From positions 1 to 64,000 of the forward strand of contig BDSL01000175.1 of assembly GCA_003116995.1 (NCBI GenBank): a DNA stretch of 64,000 nucleotides, written 5' to 3'. Origin of the DNA: Yamagishiella unicocca (lineage: Eukaryota; Chlorophyta; Chlorophyceae; Chlamydomonadales; Volvocaceae). The position numbers and the translations under genes were made by a program. A model generated the notes under the pieces. It searched no databases and was not told where the DNA came from. It worked only from the letters and a program-made list of their open reading frames with translations. This document shows, one piece after another, positions 21,380-32,408 of this stretch. Numbering within the stretch: position 1 is the first letter of the stretch; every line of letters begins with the position of its first letter.

Positions 21380-22013
21380 TTCATGATGCGCTGCTTATTT
21401 GTCGCCGCGGCTAATGGCACGGAATGTCAACCCTCCCGATGACGGAATAAGCTGCTGGGCTGCTGCCTGAGGGCCCAGGAATCTCCTGTGCAATGCCAAT
21501 AAGTCACCTGGCCGGTTCGCAGTGTGCTGCTTAGTTGTCGTCAGGGTCGCATGTGCGAATCCAAACTCTCCCGATCACGGAATAAGCTGCTGCGCTGCCG
21601 TCTAAGGGCCCAGTACCTCCCGGTATAATACCAATAAGCCCTTGGCACACCTGGCCAGTTCATGATGCGCTGCTTATTTGTCACCGCGGCCAATGGCACG
21701 GAATGTCAACCCTCCCGATAACGGAATAAGCTGCTGGGCTGCTGCCTGAGGGCCCAGGAATCTCCTGTGCAATGCCAATAAGTCCTTGGTACACCTGGCC
21801 GGTTCGCAGTGTGCTGCTTAGTTGTCGTCGGGGTCGCATGTGCGAATCCAAACTCTCCCGATCACGGAATAAGCTGCTGCGCTGCCGTCTGAGGGCCCAG
21901 TACCTCCCGGTATACTACCAATAAGCCCTTGGCACACCTGGCCAGTTCATGATGCGCTGCTTATTTGTTGCCGCGGCTAATGGCACGGAATGTCAACCCT
22001 CCCGATAACGGAA
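21380..22013 (+). repeat. Higher-order satellite: alternating A/B monomers of ~143 bp
   Basis: A monomers start at 21380, 21659 and 21946 (TTCATGATGCGCTGCTTATT). B monomers start at 21516 and 21803 (TTCGCAGTGTGCTGCTTAGT). A and B share CCCGAT-ACGGAATAAGCTGCTG and AGGGCCCAG-A blocks but differ throughout, while A1/A2 and B1/B2 are almost identical. The repeating unit is therefore a dimer of ~287 bp. A1 lacks ~8 bp, and A3 stops after ~68 bp at unique sequence. Confidence 0.95.
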
Positions 22014-22322
22014 TGGTGCGGGGGCCGGATGGGGAGGGCGCCAACCCGGGCGACATGGCAGGGCGGGCTCCAGGGGGGGCAGCGGGGTCTTGCACGCCGG
22101 CGAGCCAAGCTGCCAGCAAGGGGTCCGCAGCCCCTTTGCGGCTGCACGCCCCTGCCGACTGAGGGAGGGCGAGGGGCGCACTGGCTGGGCGGCATGGCCC
22201 CGCGCGGTCCTGGCTGCTTGAAACGGATCCACCTCCGACGCACGCGCTCGCTGGTGGTTGCTGCTCGCGCCGCATGACGTCATGGTTGCCAAGGCCTCAC
22301 GCCAGCAGTCCCTCCGCCGCAG

Positions 22323-24121
22323 GGGAGCCGTACGACAGCTCCGAAACCGCCTGGGTGGAGCCGTTTGAGCGCTACCCGTTGGCTGCCCTCGCCAGCCCCC
22401 TCGCCTTCGCGCTGCGCGCCTTCGAGGACTCCCCGCCGGACGACGAGCACCAGGTCGCGATGCTGGCAGCGCAGCGGCTGGCCATCCAGCCCCCGCGGCG
22501 TCACGCCCCACCGCTTGTCGCCCTCCAAGCCAGCGACCCCACGCGCAGGCGCCCACGCGCTGTTCGCGGCCTGGCTCGCCTCACCACCGCGGGGATGTTC
22601 TTCGACTCCCAGACATGCCGGGGGGTGTGTTTCCGGAGGAGTTGGAGCATCCAGGTGGCCACCATAGAGTGAGTTCGGGGGCAGCCAGGAACCCGTACAC
22701 CGAGCTACCGACGGAAGGAGGATTGAGAGACAGAGAGATCAGGGTGGATAAGGGTTGATACGCGTTTGGGGGTGCATGCTGGAACGAGGCCGGGGCGGGG
22801 CGGGGGGGGGGCGACCGGGTGGACAAGCGGCCCGCCATTTGTCAGCCTGGGCTGGGCTGGCGTGCAGCCGCCCCCAGATGAGCGAATGGCGCCGTCCCCA
22901 CTTTCCCTGCCCGTGCCAAAGTGGTATCGTGGTATCCACCCGGCCGGAGGACGCTGATGCCCGTGCTGCGGCCGCCTGCCTACCTGCCCACGTACTGGTG
23001 GCGCTTCCCCTGCACCGCACCGCAGGTGAGCGTTCCACACTCGCCGTGCCATAACCTAACGAACACTTTGCTGTGTATATACGAGCAATACGCGTATCCG
23101 CGCTGCCCCGCAGGAGCATGGGGACCCCCCTGGTGCTCGTGTCGTACATGAAGAACCTGCCGGACAGCAGCAAGCACCCCTTCCTCATGGCAATCACCCA
23201 ACAGCGGCGGGGTGAGGAGCGGGGGGGCGCCTGGAAGCCCAACCCGGTTTCGGAGTCAGGCGGCCTGGAGGACGAGGGGCAGTCAGATTGTGGTGAGGAT
23301 GCGGGGGCCCGGGGGGGCGGGGAGTGGGGGGTGAACTGGCGCGTGCGTGGCCATGGTAGCGTTTGGGGGCCCCCTTGCAGCTAGCGCTAGTCTAGCGGGC
23401 ACGGACTGGACCTGCTGTCCCCGCTGCCGCCCTAGCGTGTGACTTCCGCCTGCGCGGAGTCTGTTCCATCAGTGGGCAAGCCACCAGCGCTGCCATGCAT
23501 CTCCCTTCGTGGCCGCTGTTTGCCTACATGCAAGAGCCCCTCCCTCGCGTCCGTCCGCTGACTCGCCCCATGCCACCCTCACCGCATCGCACTTCCTCTG
23601 CTGCTCCCGGCATCATCTCGGAGCCGCCGTCGCCTTCACGGGGCCCTCACCAGCACCTCCGACCTGCCAGAAGCCAGCAGCGGCCTCGCCCAAGGACCAG
23701 GCACCGCCGCTGGAGGCACCCGCCAGCAGCGCTGATGGCAAGGCCGATGGCCGGGCGGCCGCCAGGGCGGCCATGTACTGGGGCGCCGGCTTCTCGCTGC
23801 GCGACCCAGAGGCCTTTCTGAACGACCCCGCCATGCTGGGGCTGACCGCGCTGCTGGAGGCAAGCGAGGCAGCGGCGGCGGCCCACAGGGAGGAGACGGG
23901 CAGCCGCGGCAGCAGCGGGCGGGGCCCCGCATCCTCCTCCTCATCCTCGGATAAGCTGCCCGCTGCGGGCTGCGGGCTGCGGGCTACGGCGACGCGCCCC
24001 TGTGGGGCATTCTGAGCTGCCCCCGGTATGCCAAACGCGCACATACCCTCTTCAAGCACGTGTGGGGCGAGGTGGTGCGGCAGGGGGTGGAGCACTTCCA
24101 GGAGCAGCCAGCAGAGGACTA
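22323..24121 (+). CDS. Unrecognised multi-exon gene with a frame break near its end
   Basis: Exon-like blocks with strong G/C third positions: 22323-~22470 (EPYDSSETAWVEPFERYP), 22612-22652 (MPGGVFPEELEHP), a block ending at the donor 23024/23025 (PPAYLPTYWWRFPCTAPQ), ~23115-23210 (GTPLVLVSYMKNLPDSSKHP), and ~23680-24121. The last block reads MYWGAGFSLRDPEAFLNDPA in one frame to ~23980, then YGDAPLWGILSCPRYAKRAH in another up to TAG 24119-24121. The switch falls in three copies of the 7-mer GCTGCGG. Without a shift the frame stops at 24015. I do not recognise the family. The 5' exon and several junctions could not be fixed. TGTAA at 24461-24465 gives a normal 3' UTR and supports a transcribed gene. 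It could be a recent pseudogene or a gene with a sequencing indel. Confidence 0.4.
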
Positions 24122-24460
24122 GCGGCGCGTGGCGCCGCCACCACCAGCACCCCTGGCCGCGGCAGCTTCTGGGCTGCAGGGCTTGCAGTTCAGGTTGTCG
24201 CCTGCGTCGGGGTTGGTGGCGGTTGTGGCCGCGTACCCCTCCACGTCGCCTCACCCTCCCTCGGTTCGACCGATGTTGACTGCTGGTGGGTGGCAGGCAG
24301 GGCAAGCTCCACGTGCAGGGGATCGGGATGCTAGGGAGGTCATGGCTGCGCTGCTGCGATGCCTTCTCGCATTTGGGATAGCTGCGCTAGGGGAGGGGTT
24401 CGGCATGAGGAAGCCGCCAACTGATGGCCAGGCATTGTACGGCAGCTTTTTGTACATGTG

Positions 24461-24465
24461 TGTAA
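24461..24465 (+). terminator. TGTAA polyadenylation signal
   Basis: Lies 340 nt after the TAG at 24121, in the usual position for a volvocine polyadenylation signal. Confidence 0.5.
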
Positions 24466-25799
24466 TTTGATGTATGTTAACATGCCTGTGCTGAAGAGGA
24501 TTTAAGAGACGCCTGTTCATCGCGCCCTACCCCCGGGGGGGGGAGCATCACGGCTGCGGAAACAAACCAGCGACCCAAACGACAACGTCTCCGACACGGT
24601 GGCGCACCGTGCGCACTGGTCTGGCAGCCACCTGCCACCGTGCGATTCATCATGGACCCCGCCTCACGGGTCGCTGCTCGTGGTCGCCACGACCTCGCCT
24701 GCCTGCCTGCCCGGCAGCCATACAGCAGCCACAAGGCCTTCAGAGCCAGGCCGCCGTAATGAGCGAGATGTCCGCACCCTCCTTGGCACCCGACCACGCG
24801 GACCGCAGCCTCCACGCCATGCTCTCATGTACGTACACGCTCCAGCCGGCGAAGCAAAACCCCCCTAGGGTACTAAACCTTCAAAATATATCGACGACGT
24901 TGTCTTCGAACAACCGCATTCCTGCCGTACGCAGCTCCACCCTGCAGCAGCGCAGCCCCGACCCCAGCTCCCGCCCCTGCTGCTGCCAGCCAGCACCTAC
25001 CTCGCAGCTCGGCGACACTTCACCCTGCCCCCCGCCGCCGCCTACACCCTGCTATCAAACACACCCACCATCCGTCAACAATACAACGGTGACCAGCAGC
25101 GCTACTCCGCTCCATTCCCACGCCAACAAAAAAACATGCGTATTCGCTGTCGCAGCACCGCCGCCGCTGTGTACGCGGTGCCGCGGCGCCCCCTCTTGAT
25201 CATTTCTCTTGATCATTTTTCTCAACATCATCACCTTCCTCAAAAACTCCGTCGCCGTACAAAACGCGACCGGCTTGGGCCTCACTTCCCATTGGGTTTC
25301 TTGCCATAAGCAACCAAGACCGCGACGCTGTTTCACGCACCTTCAATGATTGATTCGGATTTCCCGGTGAGTTTAGAATTTCGCTGTGTCCTAGCCCGCA
25401 CCACAATTAAGGTAGTCGGTGAAGTTTGTTCTCGCTGTTCGTCCATTCAAATCCCTATACTAGGCGACCCGGCAGTTGGGTACCTGCCGCAGCTCTTTTG
25501 GGTTCAATTTCTCTCACCTGACTTCGGCCCCCCAGCACAAGGATACCTCGCGCGCCCAGGGTGGGAGTGCCGCCCACTCCTTTCATTGCTCGCTGCACTG
25601 CACCGCACTGCACTGCACGTCGCATCGCATATCCCCCATTCCCCCGTCACGAGCCCCCAAGCTCGATGAGCCCGGTTCGCCCCCCCCCCCCCATCGGAAA
25701 TCTAGCCGCTAGGTAGTCGGTCCGGCGCACAAGGCCCGACACGCCCCTCGACATCGGGGGTCGATGGTGGGTCGATGGTGGGTCGCAGGACGGGCACCA
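24466..25799. other. Convergent intergenic region
   Basis: Several ORFs exist but none has consistent third-position bias or a recognisable family. This is the 3' flank of both neighbouring genes. Confidence 0.4.
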
Positions 25800-28700
25800 T
25801 CAGTCCTGGTGGTGCTTCACGCCGGCGACTGCTCCCCAGCTGGCTCCCAAGTAGCGGGCGACGGCGGCGGGGGAGGCGGCCGCGGAGCGCAGGTAGACGT
25901 AGCGGTGGTGCAGGTCCATCGTGAGTCGGATGGTGAAGCCGATGCAGCACTTGCGGACAGCTCCCAGCAGCGAGGCGGACAGGCCGCTGGTGTACCCGAT
26001 GCGCTGGAAGAAGAGGGTGGTCACGACGAAGTCGTACAGCAGCACCAGTACGGCGTACGGCAACGGGCACTGCGGGCAGGGGCGGGAGACCAAGGACAGG
26101 GCGGGCTGTGTTGCGGAGGCTTCAAGGTTTCGGGAAAGCGGGAGAGAGCGAGAGAGCGAGCGTAGGAGAGCGAGTCTCCGCAACTACAACACGTCGTCAC
26201 GCCACGGTCAGTTCGCATGGGGCCGCCGGCGGAGAGGGATGGCAATACAGAGGGGGAAAGAACCCACTGATTGCTCACGTGCGTGCCGTACATACCGTGA
26301 CTGATCCCATTAACCCCGTTGTACAACCGGTTGGGCTTCAGGCGGCATGCCGCTAAGTCGGTTTGCGGAGGCCTTACAGGCACCTCCGCACTGCTCTACC
26401 CGCCCCGTAACTCCGAAACCAATCCTCGACCCCTTCCCTCCGCCCCAAGCTCCTGCCCCCCCCTTGCGCTCCCATGTCGAGTAACCGGTTCTTTCCTGCC
26501 CCCCTGACCTCCCCCCTGCGCTCACCGGCTCGAACAGCGCCGGCAGCACGCAGTCGGACACCAGTGTGGCGCCCTGCTGCACGTATCTCAGGGTGGACGC
26601 GGGCAGCTGCACCCAGCCGGCCAGCTGCACCACCTTGGCGCTCGTGCGCAGAGCGCTCGTGAGGCACCACCAGCCGCCGCGGTGAGGCAGGTACAGCCGG
26701 AAGCTGCGGGCAGCGGGGGGCCGGGGCGGGGGAGGGAAGCGGGGCGGGGCGGGGCGGCAGCGGGTTATGGCGTGCATAGTAACTGCGAGTGCCAACCAAC
26801 ATGTACGAAGTCTGAAAGGAACAAAACACCTGGGCCTGAGGCCAGCCGACTTAGCCTCCCGTACTTGGCCTCCCGTACTTGGCCTCCCGTACTTGGCCTC
26901 CCGTCCTTGGCCTCCCGCCCCAGCCGCCCCCCCTAGTCGCACAACACGCGAGTGCGGCGCCACCTGCCGCCTGCACCTACCCCGGCACGCCGTTCATCAC
27001 CGCCAGCATCATGAAGTATGCCGACGAGAACAGCAGCGGCGCCGGCAGGTCCCCCCGCCGCACCGGCTGCTCGCGGAGCGTCCTGGACAGTGCGCTGCAC
27101 AGCAGCATCAGGTGCACCACCACCCACACCCGGCACAGGGGCAGCGTGCGGCGAGTGACAGAGGCCTGGTAGCGCGACTCGTCACCGCCATCAGCGGTGA
27201 GGGTACCGGTGCCCGCGCCGGCTCTGGACACCTGAGTGCTGCCGCTGCTGCCGCCGTCCCCCTGGCCTTCAAAGCCGGCCAGGCTGGCCCAGAGCAGCCG
27301 CGCCGCCGCCACCAGCACAGATCGACGCCCGGTGGAGTGCGCGTACCCGCCACCTGGCTGGGCGGGAGTCTCCGCGGCGCCACCCTCTGGATGGCGACTT
27401 GGCACCTGGCAGCACCCTGCCACCTGCCGCGCCAAGTGCGCCGGTTCCTGATCCTCCGCCGGCGCCGGCACCGGCTGCCCGACATGCCGCCGCCAGCTGG
27501 CGCCAGCACCCCCCTGCTTCTGCGCCGCCAGCTGCTCGGGGGTGAGGCCTGCTGCGTCCCGCGCCGTGCACCAGGCCCGGCGCGCTCCCTCCCCTCCGCT
27601 GTCCAGCGCCCACTGCAGGGCGGCAGCCGCCAGCAAGCCGTCAGAGGCCGCCAGCACGTGGAGCGGAGTCAGGCCCTGGCCGTCACGCAGCCCCCACCAG
27701 CAGCCGCCGCTGCCGCTGCTGCTGCTGCTGCCGCCGCTGCTGCTGCTGCTGCCGCCGCTGCTGCTGCTGTCCAGAGCGCCGCTCCCACCTGCAGCAGGCT
27801 GAGCAGCCGCACCACCACCACCGCCACCACCACCATAGCCTCCTGGTGCGCCCTTCAGCGCAGCGGAGGTGGAGGCTACTGCGGCGGCGGCGGCATCCGG
27901 TGCATGGGGCAGCTGGTTTCGGAGCAGCAGCGGAGAGTCGGAAGCGCAGCGGCCCTCGGCGGCGGCGGCAGCTGTCTGCGCCCACGCCGCCGCCGTACGC
28001 AGCATGGCCACGTCACCCGAGGCAGCGGCCAGGTGCAGCAGCGACGGACCAGGGGTGGCGGCGGCGGCGGCGGCGGGCCCGTCAGCGGCGGCGGCGGCGC
28101 CTCCCGAGGCGCGGAAGACCTCCGCCACGTCGTAGCCCAGTGCCTCAAAATCCGCCATGAGCCGCTCCGCCAGCGGCCCGCAGCCGTACGACACCACCGC
28201 CTCCAGCAGCGCCAGCCCCACCCGCAGCAGGGTGGCGGCGTAGGCGGGCTGCCGGCGGCGGCCCTCCAGGACCTCCTCCCGCAGGTCCACGCTGCCCGAG
28301 AGGAGGATGGTGGAGGCGGCGGCGGGACGCAGGGAGCTGCCCGAGCTGCGGGCTGCCGGGGGACCTCGGCTGCTGCTGCTGCTGCCGCGCTCGCCGCTAG
28401 GAGCCCCGGGCTCCGTAACCGCCGCCCCTGCCGCCGCCTCCGCCGCCTCCGATGCTGCCGCCCCTGCCGCCGCCTCCGCCGCCGCTACCTGCAGGTTGTC
28501 GTGGACGAACTCCAGCCACATGCCCAGATCCGTCACCAGCTGGTCGGCGGTGCTGGGTTCGGCGGCCGCAGCTGCCCCCGCGCCGTCCACACCGCCCTGC
28601 TCCTCCTCGTCCTCCTCCTGCTGCTGCGCCACCAAGGCCGCCAGCTCCCCGGCCATGGCCGCCATGGCGGCGGGCAGCAGCAGCAGCGGTTTGGCTGCCA

Positions 28701-30556
28701 GCATGCGGCTGCTGTCGCGCCACAGCTCCAGCTGCAGCAGGAGGGGGCCGGAGCGGGCGCCGCCGCGGCCGCTGCCCAGACCCGCAACCGCCAGCTCGTA
28801 GGGGCACACGGGGGGTTGCGGGGGGCCGCGGGAACCCCTCCGACCACTGGGCCGGCCCGCAGCAGCAGCCGCACCACCACCCGCAGCTGCCTCCGAGGCA
28901 TCGGACCTCCCCACGAAGGTAGTCGCCGGAACACCGGCAGCCGAGGCATCGCCCTCCCCGTCCCCGTCCCCGTCCAAGACGGCGATGCGGTTCTTGGCCA
29001 CACTGTCGTCGGCGCTGCCGTCGTCGTCCACGTCGCCGCCAGTCGCGACTGCCGCCGCCGCCGCCGTCACCGCCGCCACCGCCGCCGCCGCCGCTATCGT
29101 CACTGCAGTGGCTCCCGCGGGATCCGCGCTCCATCCCGCAGCCGCCACGCCGCCCCCCGCTCCGCCCCCCGCTCCGCCCCCAGCCGCTGCGGGCCCCTCA
29201 TCTGCCTCCATGCTGCCTGCGCTGTCCAGCGCGGGTGTCGTGGGCGCAGGCACCCCCAGCACCGGCAGGTGGCGGCCCAGAGCCCGCACGGAGAAGCTGT
29301 AGCGCCCCGCGCCGTCGTCGCTGGTGAGGTCCGGCGGCCCGCTGACGCGCACCGAAACCTTAACCGCCTCGCCAACCGACACAGGCGCCACCAGTACTTG
29401 CTTCGACACCATGAACCGGACCGCCGACCGCGGCTGTGGCCCCTGGCCGAGCACACCGCCGACGTCGCCGCCGCTGTCCGCGACGGCGGCAAACGCCCAT
29501 CGCGCCAGCTCGTCGTCGTACACGGCCTCCACTACGGCGGCGCGGCACTGCAGCTGCAGCTTCAAGCCGTGAGTCGCGGCCACGCCCATGCCATGCAGCC
29601 ACGTGTTCAAGCCGGTGCTCAGCTTCTCCAATGCGGCCGCGCCGCCGCTGCCGCCAGCCCCAGCCAGCACCTCCCCCAGGCCCAGGAGGCCCCCCGGGTA
29701 GGCCCCGCCCCGCGCCTCACTGCCGGCGGCTGCGCTGCCCTGCACCCCCTCTGCCTCCTCCTCCCCCACTGGCTCCACTGCTAGCAGGTCCACCGACAGC
29801 AGCGCGCAGCCGGGTCGCAGCCCCCCGCCCACCACGATGCGCTGGTTGCCCAGGTCGATGGTGTGTCGCAGCGTGTCGAGGATGGGGGCTGGCAGGCCGG
29901 AGGGGGACGTGTTGGGAATCTTGATGTACTGCGGTATGCGTGTGTGGAGGGGCGTTTGGGGGAGTTGGGGATAGGGGAGAGGAAGGGTAGGGGTAGAGGA
30001 TTGGGCATGCATGGGCGTGGCAGGGTTCGCTCGGCTGTGATAGGGGCGCGCTCGGGCGTGGGCTCGCGGGAGGTGTTTGGTCGCAGGAGGCACCGCCGGC
30101 CTGACAGGACAGGGCAGGGTAGGCATGTAGGCCGGGGATGCTGACCGAGTCGTAGTATCACATACCAATATCCACCATGTCAACATAACACACATTTTGT
30201 GACGAATGCTAGTTTCTCATGTACTACCACATGTAATACTTCACGCTGGTGAAGTGGGGATCAGGCAACTCGCATCCGGAACACCACTTCCTGACCAATT
30301 ACGCAACGCATGGACACAGCGGCTCGACCCCTCACAAAAAACAGCAGGAAACAACGTTCCCTGGAGGACCTCCGTCCCCCTCGTTCCACAGCCCCTCGGC
30401 GTCCCGCCACCCCTCCATCCCGTGTTAACTCCCCCTCCCCCTTACAATGGTGTCCAGGGGCGAGCTGGCCGAGTAGCGGAGGATCTTGCGGCCGTGACGC
30501 ACGGTGGTGGTCTTGACCTCAAGAGTGACCTCCGCGTTGGCGGGGGGGTAGGGCAT
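25800..30556 (-). CDS. Ankyrin-repeat multipass membrane protein with SPL(SBP)-type C-terminal region
   Basis: Minus-strand exons: ?-30446, 29928-26981, 26703-26526 and 26069-25800 (TGA). Phases match. The 5' end is unresolved; 30556 is the first ATG of the leftmost exon seen. The long second exon (982 codons) opens with YIKIPNTSPSGLP and GLRPGCALLSVDLL, matching the conserved block after the SBP domain of plant SPL1/12-type and algal CRR1-type proteins. Two ankyrin motifs follow (SLLHLAAASGDVAML, + coordinates ~27970-28045; GLTPLHVLAASDG, ~27600-27680) among Ala/Ser/Gly-rich spacers. Hydrophobic helices follow: VWVVVHLMLLCSALS, LLFSSAYFMMLAVMNG and YAVLVLLYDFVVTTLFF. Plant SPL1-type proteins share this ankyrin-plus-membrane end. 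No SBP zinc finger was found upstream before the next gene, so it may be a derivative that lost DNA binding. Confidence 0.7.
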
Positions 30557-30886
30557 GTCCTCTCGGATGACGCAGGACGCCAGGCCGCGAGGTTGCTTGA
30601 GGGTACCGCTGGAGCCAAAATGTCGCCGGCTGGGTAGTGGCCCCAGCCTCAAGCGGGGCTGCGCTGGTCTGCCCTGCTGCCAAGCTGCCAGGCTGATGTC
30701 CTTAACAGGTTCCCGTACAACGCGCTGGTCGGCGCATTTGACCTTGTCTTTTGTGCGCCCTATGTCGGGAATCGTCGAGCTCTTCAAGTCGATTTCATCC
30801 ATCTGCCGAGGCGCTCGGCCTGAACATTCGCCAAGTTACAGCATCAACGCCCATGAATTGAAAAACGGCGCGGGTGTCTCATTTAC

Positions 30887-31205
30887 CTGGCGTTTGAGGC
30901 GCGTCCCCTTGTCCAATCTCATGGGCTAATCCATCTGGTTGTGGTAGACCGCTTGCCTTAGGCAGGACATCCCTTGAAGGCGTGTCCATGGGTGGCGATT
31001 TTACCCCATCCGCCGCTGGTCTTAGCCGTCCTTCTGGCACCACTTTGGCCGTGGGCGCATCTGGGATTGACGCTGGCAAGTCTAACGCAATGCGCGCAGC
31101 CCGCTTTACTGACAGTGCGACCAAGTTTAGGAGTGCAACGAGTGCCGCTCCAACAGCGACCAGCGCAGGCAATCTTAGAGAATCGGTAAGGACGAATCCT
31201 GACAT
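30887..31205 (-). CDS. Possible 5' exon or small single-pass membrane protein
   Basis: From ATG 31205 the minus strand encodes ~106 residues with one hydrophobic helix (LPALVAVGAALVALLNLVAL, residues ~12-31), then a Pro/Asp-rich tail. A donor GTAAAT follows at 30886 in phase 1. Codon bias is weaker than in neighbours. It could be an upstream exon of the ankyrin gene, but I could not find a phase-matched acceptor that joins them. Confidence 0.3.
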
Positions 31206-32408
31206 TACCACATGGGCTATGCGGTGGTATTACCGTTTTACCGATGCTGGGCAACCCAACCCAAACGGACGACACGCGAAAGTATGAAAGTAATCAGGCA
31301 CCGGTGCGTGATCTTCTTCCACATGCACTTGAGCGCACATCGCATCCAGGGATACTCCGTACGCCAGCAGCTTGCAAGAGGGGATTGCAATATACGACAT
31401 CGCCGTACTCCCAACGCTGATGCCCGGGCGCTAGGCCTTCTGTTTTGCTTAACCACTGAGCACGGGCGTCCATACTCTCTGCTGCGAGTTTAGCTCTACC
31501 CTCAAGCTCTCCCGGACGTAAAAGAAGGCGGAAGGCGAATAGCGGCGGGCGGCTTAAGGCAATCGGGCACATGGCAGCAGCATACGCGCCGTCATTACAT
31601 AGGGAAACCTCAGCCATTTATGCGGCTGGCTTAGCATAGGTTTTCCGCATGTATGCGGCTGGAATACGTTGAAGACCCGCGTATCCACCCTTGCCCAGCA
31701 GTGCTCAACAGCCACAACACACCCTCTCATGTCCGTCCATTCTCAAAATCCCCATGCGGCGAGTCATTTCGATGCCGCTGCGCAGTCGATATCGCTCGCT
31801 CGCGGCCTTTCATGCTTGCCACCGGCAAACCTCCCCGCCACACGTACGACTTGCTAGGCCGCCCCTGCCGGCCCATCAGCTACCACGCCATTAGCATGCG
31901 AACGTTACCACCAGCCAAAGCTATAAAAATAATAGGTGGGATCTGTTTCCGCGTGGGGCGGGCCGTTGACAGCATCCACATAGGGTGCTGCGCAACACCG
32001 CGGATGCCAGTCCGTGACCGCAGGAAGAATCAATTCCCCTCGTTACGGGGCTATATGAGGTATGCAAAAATGAATTGCCCGTGCCTGTCCGCGCGACTGT
32101 CAAGACGAAGGCTTCGCGCAGCCAGCCGTGTCTCGAACACTCAAGGGCTCGGGTCATGCCATCAGTTCGGCCTCCCCGAGTTCCAGCCACCGCAGCCACC
32201 CTCGCGACCCCTCGCGCCACACAACACCTCCAAGCTGCTCCCGCAGCCAAGGACAGCCGCGGCGGGTGTCCCTCTTTTCTTCTGGCAGCGTGCGGCAGCA
32301 CCCTGCTAGTCAGCTCGGCTGCTGACCGCCCCCCAACACGGCCCGACACGGCCCGTGGACCCCCCCTCCTCACACCAATACACACCCTGCTGCCCTCGTC
32401 CCTGAACC
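31206..32408. other. Intergenic; 3' UTR of the minus-strand GT90 gene
   Basis: No gene recognised. A minus-strand TGTAA signal (TTACA at 31595-31599) lies ~810 nt after the GT90 stop. Confidence 0.45.

Noticed and set aside
22323..24121. Mitochondrial ribosomal protein L19 resemblance of the GTPLVLVSYMKNL exon
   Set aside because: Only the exon's general pattern fits; the flanking blocks (MYWGAGFSLRDPEAF and later) have no counterpart, so no name was given.
24599..25199. ORFs in the convergent region
   Set aside because: Poor third-position bias, many Cys/Pro by chance, no splice structure and no recognisable domain.
26767..29784. 1005-codon plus-strand open frame
   Set aside because: It is antisense to the ankyrin/SPL-like gene, whose frame shows ankyrin motifs and correct third-position bias. 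GC-rich sequence keeps the opposite strand open.
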